Positions 53,760 through 63,602 of a stretch of DNA of 64,000 nucleotides are shown one piece after another; within the stretch, counting starts at the first letter, position 1, and each line of letters starts with the position of its first letter. The notes under the pieces were generated by a model, which saw nothing but the letters and a program-made list of their open reading frames with translations, was not told the origin of the DNA and made no database searches. The translations under genes were made by a program, and so were the position numbers. Origin of the DNA: Acanthosepion esculentum (lineage: Eukaryota; Mollusca; Cephalopoda; Sepiida; Sepiidae); the NCBI GenBank assembly GCA_964036315.1, contig OZ038487.1, positions 53,845,775 to 53,909,774 on the forward strand, in the 5' to 3' direction.

Positions 53760-54300
53760 TACGCCATATAGTTGAAATTTGGTAATGAAGAGGACAAAGA
53801 AAATTTTGAAGTAGTAATAATGAAATTCAAAGAATTTTTTGTTGGAGAAACCCATGAAGTGTCACTGCACTCTGGCTGTTAGCAAAAGGCTGCAATTTTG
53901 GGGGAAATGCAAGAAAGGCTAATTTGAGACCTAATATAGGGGTCAAAGATGATACACTCAGGGAAAAGTTTTTAAAGGATAAAAGGCTTACCCTAGACAA
54001 ATGTATAGATATAGACAGAGCCTATGAAACTCCCAAACAACAAACTCAAAATATTTCTTTAGGCACAAATGCAACAGAAGTAAATGTTAGCAGAGTAACA
54101 CCAAAGAAAATATAAAAAGAAGCCTCAAGTTCAAGATCCAATACGCCATGAAAGAAGTACAAATAAATGGATATGCTGTGGCAATATTCCATCTCACACT
54201 CAAAATGCAATGCACCAGCCAAGAATGCAATTTGCTGAAAATGTTCAAGTAAAGGACTTTATGCAAAAAAGTGTAGGACTGGCAGGTTAAAATTTGAGAA
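53760..54300 (+). pseudogene. Gag remnant with worn zinc knuckle
   Basis: FGNEEDKENFEVVIMKFKEF starts the recognisable Gag (K02A2.6-like Gypsy pattern), followed after a stop by VKDDTLREKFLKDKRLTLDK and CIDIDRAYET. KWICCGNIPSHTQNAMHQP occupies the zinc-knuckle place but has lost most of the cysteines and histidines. Several stops break it. Confidence 0.7.
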
Positions 54301-54372
54301 ATGAGGGAGGAAGAACCACACTAAGTCCTTGGGTCTGTTACTACTAACAATAGAATTAACATGGTCATAGAG

Positions 54373-54585
54373 TGTTGTGTCGGAAACCTGAAGATGAACT
54401 TGTCTGCGTCTAAAGACTTTAAATAGCGGCACGTCGAGAGACAGAGGGCGAGAGAAAGTTCTTGGCTGAGCTAGTTATAGACGACTCAGGCGATTTCTGT
54501 ACCTTTTACCAACCAATAAAACCCTTTTTATTGTTACGTGTTATTTGTCGTTTGTCTCTACAAACCCCAAACCAACATCATAACA
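54373..54585 (+). mobile_element. Solo LTR nested in the Gypsy-type element
   Basis: 213 bp from TGTTGTGTCGGAAACCTG to CCAACATCATAACA, flanked on both sides by TAGAG (54368-54372 and 54586-54590). It contains a TATA-like TTTAAATAG (about 54418) and the polyadenylation signal AATAAA (54515-54520), which sets the plus orientation. Its sequence is unrelated to the host element's LTRs and to the 31.5-kb solo LTR. Confidence 0.9.
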
Positions 54586-54589
54586 TAGA

Positions 54590-55460
54590 GGAAGCCTGTC
54601 AACCTGAAGTTAAAGTTACTACAAAACTATCTAGTAAAGTAATTCATTTCAAATTGGATACTTAAGCAGATGTAATGGTAGCCCACAGCAGTTATTTTCG
54701 AAAAACTTGCCAATTATTAAAAAATGTGACAAACAACTTTATGGACCAGTTACCACCAGAACAAAAGTTATTGGTCATGTGGATGCTTTATCAGAAACTC
54801 CAAAATTAAAGTCTAAACAGGATTTGTTTGATTATTGAAACTTTGAGTGAACCATTACTGGGGGCACCAGCAATAAATCTTCTTAACCTACTGAGGAGGA
54901 TGAATTCTCTAAAAAGGGAAGACCACAAATATAGAAATGAATTTCCAGAATTGTTCACGGCCATTGGTAGACTTCAGAAGATATATATAAAATATGTTTA
55001 AAAGAGTCAGCACAATCAGTGTCTATAGCAACTCCTTGACACTTGACACTTCCTATGAAGAAAAAAGTCCAGGAAGAGCATTTAGGAAAAGAAAATATTA
55101 TATGTATGGTAAAAACACCAAAAACTTCACCAGCAGTCATAAAACCTGCTACACCAAAGTTTGTTCTAAGTAAGACAGACAATGAAATTCAATGACAAAA
55201 TGCCTTTCACCTAAGGTGAAGAAATGAACAGCCATCATCAACAAAAGTTACCAACCCACAAACTTCCAATACACCGCAGCATCAATCAAGACCTCTTTTG
55301 GATGTCAGTTACTTGGAGAAATGAGTCCAGCTTAATTGTCAGGGGATCAACACAAAACACAAGTAACGAAATTGAAAAGCCAATTGCCAATGGCACCAGC
55401 CTCTCAGTTTATACCAGATATGGTCACAAAGTTGGACCTCCTAATAGACTCTCATATTGA
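54590..55460 (+). pseudogene. Protease and pol remnant
   Basis: VIHFKLDT then a stop where the DTG glycine is expected, then ADVMVAHSSYF: the retropepsin active site, now dead. Downstream are EPLLGAPAINLLNLL and RNEFPELFTAIGRLQ, typical of the linker before the reverse transcriptase in K02A2.6-like elements. The C-terminal end TRYGHKVGPPNRLSY (to 55457) resembles the closing segment of Gypsy pol, so more than 2 kb of RT, RNase H and integrase sequence is gone between them. Confidence 0.7.
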
Positions 55461-55486
55461 AAGGACTTTTAAAAAAACATGGCGGA

Positions 55487-55663
55487 TGTGGAATAATCCA
55501 CGGTGACCTCCCTTGTCAAAAAATGGTATCTGCCTTTGCTATAAAAACAGAGCATGAATGAGGGGAGATTTTACACATTAACGAGTTTGGACATCAAAAC
55601 AGTTAAAGACTTCATCTTCTTTACTCTCCCCCTCCTGTAATTTAATACACTTAAATTATGTCA
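55487..55663 (+). repeat. Right LTR of the Gypsy-type element
   Basis: 177 bp, a few small deletions relative to the left LTR; begins TGTGGAATAATCC and ends TTAAATTATGTCA. Confidence 0.85.
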
Positions 55664-55669
55664 AAACAG

Positions 55670-56215
55670 GTAGAAACTGCTGTAGTTACTTGTGATTAAA
55701 ATTTAAATAGCTCATTTAAAGTTAAATTTAAATATTGAACAGAGTGAAAGATTTAAAAAACAATTCTTTATTAAAGGTTTAACTTTAATTTCACTTTTCA
55801 TTGCAATTGCAATTGATATCGTCTAATTAAACCTTAATTAAAACTTAAGTGGGGCACAGTATATTGCTCATATGGCTTTTTTTCTTTTTCTAGCAGACAT
55901 ATTGTGACATATTCAAAATCTTACATAGTTCAGGTTCCATAAGGTCTTTTAAGTGTGATTTTATGTGAGGGGATCATAAAGAATGGTGATTATAAAAGAA
56001 AAGAAAAAATTGTATACAAAATAATGTAAACAAACTATGGAGATCAGTAGTGTATATGAAGAAAGATTATACCAAATTAAGGTGTTGAATAAAGATAAAA
56101 TAATTTTATGTTTACATTGTTATAACTTTTACATACATAGGTTGCTGAAGGTAAGTCCAAATGCCCAAAAGCTCTCTGTAGGAACTAGCTTAAAGTTTGC
56201 CCGAAAGGCGGCTTC
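55670..56215. other. No recognised feature
   Basis: AT-rich; TTTAAATTTAA-type repeats only. Confidence 0.4.
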
Positions 56216-56221
56216 TAGGTT

Positions 56222-56372
56222 AGTATATGAATAAAAACAAAAGGAAAACTTATCTTAGCAACATGTTTCTTCCTCTGAGAGACTATATGTGAGGTTTTTA
56301 TTTTGCTTGATAAATTTTCTCAGAGGAGGAAACATGTAAGCTAAAATAAGTTTTTCTTTTGTTGTTATTCAT
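56222..56372. repeat. Fold-back inverted repeat
   Basis: TATGAATAAAAACAAAAGGA, AAACTTATCTTAGC, ACATGTTTCTTCCTCTGAGA mirrored by TCTCAGAGGAGGAAACATGT and TTTTTCTTTTGTTGTTATTC; loop about 40 bp. Confidence 0.85.
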
Positions 56373-56572
56373 ATTGTCCTTTTACAGATATATTCTATCT
56401 TAAAGTTTACACACACACACACACATATATATATAAAATATCTAGTCTACCTTTAACTTATACAAGTTGTTAAAACAAATTTTAGATGAAAAAAGGCAGA
56501 ATTCAGTATTTAATGACATTTTCATATATAATACCTAAGCGATCTTTTATGAGCCAATTTTTTAAAATGGAA

Positions 56573-56608
56573 AATCTTATATGGCATTAAATATATGCCA
56601 TATAAGAT
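56573..56608. repeat. Short palindrome
   Basis: ATCTTATATGGCAT and its mirror around TAAATAT. Confidence 0.85.
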
Positions 56609-56619
56609 GTCTCCCAATT

Positions 56620-56770
56620 GTGCTGGTAATGCAATGGTTACTGGCAGAGAAAGTGAAACTGACGAGCTGATTTCAAGTTTCAACCTTGTCAGTTGTGTTC
56701 ACTTTCATACAAATGACCTTGGAAAAACATGAATTGCAGCAAGCAGGACAACATAATTAAAATGAAGGTA
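56620..56770 (+). mobile_element. Decayed tRNA-type SINE
   Basis: TGCTGGTAATGCAATGGTTA (A-box-like), GATTTCAAGTTTCAACC (B-box-like), then TTCACTTTCATACAAATGAC and CTTGGAAAAACATGAATTG. Confidence 0.55.
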
Positions 56771-56791
56771 AGACAAGGGAGAAAAAACTGG

Positions 56792-56792
<1 letters not shown>

Positions 56793-56834
<42 letters not shown>
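56793..56834. repeat. (TA)n microsatellite
   Basis: About 21 TA units. Confidence 0.95.
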
Positions 56835-56835
<1 letters not shown>

Positions 56836-57239
56836 CCTGATATATTAACAACATTTTCATATTAACATAAATGTAAATGAATTAAAAATCCTATAGAAAC
56901 CTTTCAAAGTAACTCTTTTCTACAATCCCTTTAGGAACTCAACATTAAAAATAGAATTTTTCCTTGACGTTTTCGTAGATGCTAATAATAATTGTATCAC
57001 TTCACTATGTAAAAACCCACAAGTAAAAATTCATGTTGCCTTAATTATAAACGTAAAGATTTTATAAATAATATTGGCTTTAAAGAGATTTTTAAAAGAA
57101 AAGCCCACAAAATAATAGAGAGAAAAAGAAAAAAAAAATATGTGCTGACCATTTATTACTTCTCACTCATCAGAACTCAGTCAAAGAAAAAGAAAATTTT
57201 AAAAGTCATTTTCAGTTAAATATGTGTGGATGTTCATGT

Positions 57240-57500
57240 CTAACATATTACTTTGGGGGTTCAGCCCCAGGGATATAAGCTGTCAGTATTGATATTTTTG
57301 TATCAGCCTTTAAATTTAAAAGGGGTTGGGTCATGTAAACACTTAAAAAACATAAATTTAAAATAAAATTTATCTCATTTTGCTGCTTAGAAAGTATGGT
57401 AAACTAAATAAAAACAATTTTATCCTACTATATTTAATTTATGTTTACTATATGTCCCTGTTTGAGGGTTTTGTATAAATTTATTTTGTGTCTAAGCCCT
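57240..57500 (+). repeat. Repeat R5, copy 1
   Basis: GGGATATAAGCTGTCAGTAT, TTTTTGTATCAGCC and AAAAGGGGTTGGGTCATG, then TATGTCCCTGTTTGAGGGTT. The same landmarks recur at 58.5, 59.45 and 59.65 kb. Confidence 0.6.
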
Positions 57501-57514
57501 TAAGGTCAATCTTA

Positions 57515-57975
57515 ATGGTAATATTAGCTGTTTCCTTATAAGGAAACATTCAGTATTCATTGACTAAAATCCAGTGCTACTGTTTGTTGACATTTATAAA
57601 ATCTTTCTATTAAAACAATCTTTCAGGAAAATAAGTCCAGTAGCTGTTATTGCTCTGCCAGTATTGATGGGAGTTTCCTACCTAACCTTTTATTTGAAGT
57701 AGTGTGGGATGTCAACATCTTGATGATGTCTTTATTTTCTCTTCCATTTACATGTGCTATTCATTCTAGCTGTTTCTGATGTTGGTTGTCTTTATGTGAA
57801 GTGGTTTCTGTTATTTGGTACAGTTCTTTGTGATTCTATAGCAGCAGTTCACAGTGTTTGAAGAAGGATGGTCCTCACTAACACGTACAGGATTCATTCA
57901 TTTGAAGCCATTTTTACTATTGATTTTAGAAAGTATCTGTATACTGTTAACAGTTTAGATATTTATGAATGAGTT
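57515..57975 (+). repeat. Repeat R2, copy 2
   Basis: Homologous to 20185-20640 with about 30% difference by eye. Confidence 0.65.
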
Positions 57976-58129
57976 CGGCACATTCCATGACATTGATATA
58001 AAAGTCTCAATCTGACAAGGCTATTTAAAACAGGACTTGAGTTTTCAAGTTGATTTTAATGGCTTTATAGTAATTTGCAATGTTGGATGAAACTTCCTCT
58101 AGCACAGCCTATCCTCTGTTCAATTTTAT

Positions 58130-58400
58130 TTCCTTGTATATTAAATTTATTAAAATTAATCCATACATCTAGATATTTTGAAGTGTTTAGTATATACTAA
58201 TTCCACATCTAGAATTTTTATAATGGATTCAGGGTATATGCCATCAATGCTTTCATTCCAATTCCAGATCAGAGTTTCTGTTTTGGAAAGGTTTATCTTG
58301 AGTCCTATTTTGTGAAACACTTGAGAGAGGATGGTGATTTTTTTGTTCAAGATGATACTTATCTCATCTATGAATATCTATCTCACTGACATATGAAAAC
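58130..58400 (-). mobile_element. LINE-D reverse transcriptase fragment
   Basis: The minus strand encodes ITILSQVFHKIGLKINLSKT then ETLIWNW and, after a frame change, a KNTKHFKI/YLG-like segment. The pattern 'GLKINxSKTE...' just after the YADD box is typical of LINE reverse transcriptases. It is distinct from LINE-A, B and C. Confidence 0.6.
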
Positions 58401-58429
58401 ACTCTATTATACAACAAAAAGCCAAAAAG

Positions 58430-58490
58430 CTTAAAACCTACAATAAAAATGAAAAACTGTCTCTGTTTCACATTTGGAAATTATGGTTAT

Positions 58491-58544
<54 letters not shown>

Positions 58545-58726
58545 GGCTTACCAAACATTCTGGTTTGCATAATCTGTTCCAGTGATGTAAGCTATCAGTA
58601 TTTGGATTTTTTGTGCCAGCCATTAAGTTTAAGAGGTGTTGGGTCTAGAAGACACTTTATTATGCCATAAAATTTAACTCATTATAAAAAATGCACATTG
58701 TCTCAAAAGGCTTGAAATTACTGTAA

Positions 58727-58728
<2 letters not shown>
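58430..58728 (+). repeat. Repeat R5, copy 2, split by (TA)n
   Basis: AACTGTCTCTGTTTCACATT (58458) precedes (TA)n at 58494-58541; then GTAGGCTTACCAAACATTCT, GTAAGCTATCAGTATTTGGA and GAGGTGTTGGGTCTAGAAGA follow. Confidence 0.6.

Positions 58729-58788
<60 letters not shown>
58729..58788. repeat. (CA)n(TA)n microsatellite
   Basis: About 25 CA units followed by a short TA run. Confidence 0.95.
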
Positions 58789-58984
58789 TTCTTTCTTTAA
58801 GGAAAATACTATTAAAAGTGAACAACCATTTTGTGGCGATTGACTATAATGATCCAAATTACAAATAATCCTGAGAAAAAGAGGAAATTCCATCAAAAAT
58901 TGTCCAAACTTCATTTTGGAAGAAAAGTACAAGAAATATAGTCCAAGCTTTCAACTCTTATAAGTCATCATCAGGTTAGGTTTA

Positions 58985-59310
58985 AATATACACCCCCACC
59001 CCCAACACTGAAAATTTTAATTTAGTCAAGCACTTTAGAGCGAAAGTGCAAATTTGTATACAGTGGCTGTTACTGCTGATGCAAAGTTCTTCTATAAATT
59101 GAGCACTCTGAGTCACTGGCGTGTTTATTAAAAAATAAATACCTAGAAATTCACCTTCCTCTCTGATGGGAGCTGATAGCTCAGGGGAAAAATCTCCAAC
59201 TGATGCTAAATTAGTTGGGGTTTGATCCTGGCTTGAGGTAATCAGATATCTAGCCACACTGATAAGCTGTGATTCAGCAAAACAGTTGGTCTGTGAATGA
59301 TAATATATAT
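58985..59310 (+). mobile_element. SINE-Y, copy 2
   Basis: GGGAGCTGATAGCTCAGGGG, GGGGTTTGATCCTGGCTTGA, TCTAGCCACACTGATAAGCT; same order as 37255-37562, ending in a TA/TG tail. Confidence 0.7.
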
Positions 59311-59378
59311 CTATATATACATATGCGTGTGTGTGTGTGTGCATGTATGTATGTATATATATATATATATATATATAT
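59311..59378. repeat. Mixed (TG)n/(TA)n microsatellite
   Basis: CTATATATACATATGCG, about eight TG units, GTATGTATGTA, then TA. Confidence 0.85.
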
Positions 59379-59449
59379 TTTGGCAGCAATCCCTCTCTAA
59401 TGCATGTTTCATTTAGCATGACTGTCAGACATTTTCACACCATATTCAA

Positions 59450-59790
59450 ATTAGGCTTACCATATGTCCCTGTTTGAGGGTTCTGTTTGCAGTTTGTTGA
59501 AGTGTTGAATTAAGAAAATATTTTATTATGCTGGAAAATTTAACTTATTATGAAAATTAAAAATTGCCTCAGTTTCAGATTTGAAATTACTGTTAATCCA
59601 CACACATACACACACACATAGACCTATTAAAACATACTGCTTTCATCATTGGGACAGAGCTATCAATATTCACATTCTATTTTTTTTTTAAGCTTTAGCA
59701 GTATGGGGTCATGAAAACACTTCATTTTACAAGAAAATAAATCTATAATAAAAACTAAAAACTGTTCTAGTTTCAAGCTAAAAATATGTT
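59450..59790 (+). repeat. Repeat R5, copies 3 and 4
   Basis: AGGCTTACCATATGTCCCTG and TTGCCTCAGTTTCAGATTTG (59450-59605), a CA run, then GAGCTATCAATATTCACATT, GGGGTCATGAAAACACTTCA and AACTGTTCTAGTTTCAAGC (59645-59790). Confidence 0.6.
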
Positions 59791-59799
59791 ATGTTTAGT

Positions 59800-60960
59800 A
59801 AGCAGTATACTAGTAGAAATTGATTTGTGGGGTTGTTTTTTTGCATGCTTTTACAAATGTGAACGACATTTACTGTAAGTATGAGAAACAGCAGACAGAA
59901 TGTAGAAGAAAAAAATATTTTGCAAGCAGCCAAACAACGGAGAAGGAAACAGTAGATATTTCTGGTAAATAAAGAAATAATGGGAAGGGACCTATGAAAA
60001 ATAGAAGTGTCTGCCTCCTCTAATAGAGACAATATGTGAAACCGAGATACACATTTGTGGATATGTAATTAAATTGACATTATTGACTAATCATCAGCTT
60101 GATGCAACATTTAATAAACCAGCCTTACTTTAGATGAGGAGCATTGTCTAAGGCGGCAATTATCTTTTATTCTAAGGAAATATTTTAGAGATTGTTACAG
60201 CAAGTACCACTGGATTCCTGTCATGCATGACTGGGCCTTGTCTTCAGAGAAGGTATGCCAAAAATTAAGTCAGCACCACCCCATTGCATTCAGAGGTTAG
60301 GGCCCAGGGCACACTGATGAGCTCAGCAAAGAAGAAAGCAATTTCTGGAAGACCTATCATAAAAAATTTGACCTAAACTCATCTTCTATATCAGATGGGG
60401 CACTGCATTTTCTATATTAAAGACAGACCTTATGTTATATTTTTCTATTGTGGTGGGGGGCATTATGGGATCAGGAATTTTTCTTGAGCTAGGTTTTTTT
60501 TTTGTTTTTTTTTATTCAAGTTGCTACATTCACCCTTTTTGAATGGAATAGGCTTTCATCTAAGGCTTACTTTGATTTTTTTTTAAACATGCAGAATTGG
60601 TCAAAAGTTTATAATGTATCAAATTGGTATGAACTTTAACCTGCAGTATGGCCAAAATGTCATGAATATAACAATGAGGACAACTTTTCTATGTCTTAAT
60701 TATTTCATGTCTAACAGTCTGTGGTAGTAGTTATTTGTTTCAGACTAACATGCCCTGTCAGTGAAGTTGTAGAGATATAAGACCACCTCAAAAGTGGGCC
60801 CCTTCCAAGCAAATACTCACACAATAGTGCAAATCAGACTTGTGTCTAACTTTTTAACTCTCTTACAAACTGGATCTATGCCAATCTTTCCATTAATACA
60901 TTGTGATTTTTTTAATCTTATAAAATCTCTTGCATTTGATATTAATGAAACATTGGTTGA
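59800..60960. other. No recognised gene
   Basis: Includes a GC-richer part (60110-60340) without recognised similarity and T-rich runs at 60490-60520 and 60580. Confidence 0.4.
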
Positions 60961-61009
60961 TATGTCCTTAAACTGACTGACCTAACCTCGACTTAGATGA
61001 ATTTCATAA

Positions 61010-61270
61010 TATTATGAAGAGATTTGAAGCTACAGAAATGTGGTTCTACAGAAGGATGCTGAGAATATCACAGACTGAACATGTGAGCAATGATGAAATT
61101 TTAGGGAAAATGTAAACAAAAAGAACACTTACATTCCACATCAGAAAGTGATAGTTTCTAGAAACAATGTGGAAAGAGACAACATATCAAAGGCAATCGC
61201 GTCAGAGGAAACAGCTTATAACCAACCTAACAATCTTCTGTAAATGATTGGTAGAACAGATTGTGAGAAT
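61010..61270 (+). mobile_element. LINE-A tail
   Basis: MKRFEATEMWFYRRMLRIS then TEHVSNDEILGKM, in one frame up to a stop, then worn tail sequence. Confidence 0.75.
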
Positions 61271-61285
61271 AAGGAGAGAATTTTC

Positions 61286-61890
61286 AAACTGTTTTGAAAA
61301 GTGGAAAGGATGCTGGGATAGGAGTGTGAGAATGAGGTAAACATAATGAGGCAGCTGGTGACAATACCAAAAGGGACTTTAGACTGTTTAGAAAAGCAGA
61401 AGTGATGCTGGGATAGGTTTGAACAATCCTAATTGGTTGAAAACACCAATACTCCAAGTAGGCAGTGTACTGCTCTGTACTGACCTCATATAAATGTTAT
61501 TATATCTTTGCACATCTTGAACACATCCATTGAATGTTTTAAAAAATTTGCATGAACAGATTATCTCTCTTTAATATGAACTGAATAATAAAGCGAAACA
61601 CTGAGAAAGAGATCAATTTCAATGATTTGATTTTCACACTACAATATTACAACTATAAACAAATGTGAAATCAAAACAGTTTTCATAAACACTATTCGGC
61701 TATATCTTAAAATATATCATGAAAATCCAGAATGGCAATAAGCAGATACAGATCTGCTTATTGCCGTCATGCATTTCACTATCATAGAAGACTAAATGTT
61801 TGCAGTTTTGGTTTCAACCTAGGCAGCTGATGACAATCTCAAAAGGGACTTTGTAGACTGTTTTGAAAAGCAGAAGGGATGCTGGGATAG
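61286..61890 (+). repeat. Dispersed direct repeat
   Basis: GGCAGCTG(G/A)TGACAAT then AAAGGGACTTT and AAAGCAGAAG(T/G)GATGCTGGGAT occur at about 61352-61420 and 61822-61890; a partial copy (TGTTTTGAAAAGTGGAAAGG) is at 61290-61325. Confidence 0.6.
61733..61765. repeat. Short perfect hairpin
   Basis: GGCAATAAGCAGAT and its mirror around a 4-base loop. Confidence 0.85.
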
Positions 61891-61988
61891 CATTTGAAAC
61901 GTGTTATTGAATTAGGTGAGAAAGTTCAGCCTCAATGTCGAGTGATGCTTTATTATTCCTTAGTTTTTTAATAGTTCCTTAATTTCCT

Positions 61989-62302
61989 AGGGGGCATGGT
62001 GGAGTAATGATAGTGGCTCGGATTGAGGAATTGGATGAGCCAAGTTCGAATTCCAGTCAAATCCATTACATTCACTTATGTATCCTAATACCCTTGGGAA
62101 AGGTATGAATCCTCTTCTTCTCCCCCCAGCTATGGGTAAATAGCAGGACAGACCGGGTTCTAAAGCCTTGGATGGCAACTGGTCTACCACAGAAAAAAAT
62201 GGCAACCTAATGTGCGGAAAAAAATCTGCCTTGTTAAGTAATGTATCGAAAAGTACATGATCACCTAAGCGTGTGTCACACACACATGGCACTGACTGAC
62301 TG
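61989..62302 (+). mobile_element. tRNA-derived SINE (SINE-1), full length
   Basis: 314 bp flanked by AATTTCCT (61981-61988 and 62303-62310). The tRNA-like head has GCATGGTGGAGTAATGATAG (A box) and CAAGTTCGAATTCCAG (B box, well kept). The body includes GGGAAAGGTATGAATCCTCT, GCAGGACAGACCGGG, GGATGGCAACTGGTCTACCA, and the end is ACTGACTGACTG. Transcribed by RNA polymerase III in the family; mobilised by a LINE in trans (inference). Confidence 0.9.
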
Positions 62303-62514
62303 AATTTCCTCATCAGTAGATTCATTATTGTTTATCTTTGGAGACAGGCTTTGTAATGATTGGATGAATATCAGAATATGTTCTATTTCTGCAGACATCT
62401 GAAGATGTTCAAAGTGTTTTTCAAGACCAGGGCTTTTCTTCTGTGAAGTTTTCCACTGCATGACAATTATTATTTTTCACTTTTCTTCACATTTTAACAC
62501 ATTTTCTATGCTGC

Positions 62515-62750
62515 TTGGATTAAGAAATAGGAAAATTTCATTAGAAACAAAGAAAAACTACTGAACTGTTAATTGATATCAGTTCTCCTATTTGGTAATG
62601 TATGCTGGACAATCCCATCACGGATGAAGAAGAGACTTCAGGCAACAGAAATGTGGTTCTACAGATGAATGCCGAGAATATCATGGACTGAACATGTGAG
62701 CAATGATAAAGTTTTAAGGAAATTAGAAACAAGAAGGACATTTATATTAT
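62515..62750 (+). mobile_element. LINE-A tail
   Basis: NRKISLETKKNY-like sequence, then MKKRLQATEMWFYR with a break, RIPWTEHVSN-like sequence and VLRKLETRRTF. Frameshifts are present. Confidence 0.7.
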
Positions 62751-62754
62751 CAAA

Positions 62755-63370
62755 ATTATAAAGTATATTTTTGAATTTATTTATAAATAAAAGTTTATAT
62801 TGAACACTGTATAAATAAATCTAATGCCCACAAAACACATTTTTATCAGTATTTTTAACAAGGATAGATGTTTTAAGCTGAAAATCATTTAATATATTGC
62901 TTGTATAAATCTATGGTATAATGGTTGGTTAATAGCATTTTTATTGTAAAGAAATGTATAAAAACAATTGATATTATATATATTAATAAAAGAAATGACA
63001 AGAGCAAAACTCTTTAACCCTGTGTGTTTTGTTTATTGAGGAAATTATCAAGGCAAATGTATAAATTTTATTTAGGTACCGTATTCGCACAACAGTAAAA
63101 GTGAAGCAGTGATAAATAATGTTATGCATTGAAATTTGAATTAAAGAATGCTCTAAAATATTTGAAAATCTCTCAGCCTTAGGGAAACGAAAATTATGGA
63201 AGATGCTAAATGATGTAATTTTTTGGCATATTGTTTAAATGAATGTGAATTAATGTTTTGTTATGATTATTTTTCTTTTAAGCTCTAATTTAGACATCTC
63301 ATTTTATTTATTTTTTTCAATTTTTATGGCCATACATAAATAGAGATTTCTAAAGAAAATTTATACATTT
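62755..63370. other. No recognised feature
   Basis: Strongly AT-rich. Confidence 0.45.
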
Positions 63371-63375
63371 ACCTT

Positions 63376-63405
63376 GATGAGTTCCTCAAGGAACAAAACA
63401 CACTG
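63376..63405 (+). ncRNA. Possible hammerhead-like hairpin
   Basis: TTGATGAGTTCCTCAAGGAA then CAAAACAC: TGATGA, a 5-bp stem with a 4-base loop (GTTCC-TCAA-GGAAC) and AAAAC where GAAAC is expected. It resembles sites at 8385 and 50222. It is degenerate and unlikely to be active. Confidence 0.35.
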
Positions 63406-63481
63406 GCATAAAAGGTTTTCCTTTTGTTATTTCTTTGATTAGTATTGTCTTTGCAGTTATATTTATTTACATCTGAATTTT

Positions 63482-63513
63482 TACACACACACACACACAC
63501 ATATATATATATG
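63482..63513. repeat. (CA)n(TA)n microsatellite
   Basis: About 9 CA units and a short TA run. Confidence 0.9.
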
Positions 63514-63602
63514 CATATATAATACTATCAATTTCTTTTTGTTACATATGTGTATACATATAATTAGTTATATGTATGTGTGTGGATGTGTTTTTATTTG
63601 TA

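Larger units (their letters stand above)
53550..55663 (+). mobile_element. Gypsy-type LTR element, internally deleted
   Basis: Two direct repeats bound it: left LTR 53550-53740 and right LTR 55487-55663, the latter from TGTGGAATAATCCACGG to TTAAATTATGTCA. The flanks are AAAGA (left) and AAACA (right), a likely 5-bp target duplication with one change. Just after the left LTR, CATGGTGTCAGGAAGAAC fits a primer-binding site (reverse complement ends in CCA). Gag, zinc-knuckle-like, protease and a pol C-terminal remnant are seen in order; reverse transcriptase, RNase H and integrase cores are missing. A solo LTR sits inside it. It is long dead. Confidence 0.85.

Noticed and set aside
59000..59419. 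145-residue minus-strand frame
   Set aside because: Antisense of SINE-Y with IYIYIY and HTHT runs from the TA/CA tail.
61733..61765. Transcription terminator-like hairpin
   Set aside because: A perfect short hairpin without a gene upstream; intrinsic terminators of the bacterial type are not expected here.
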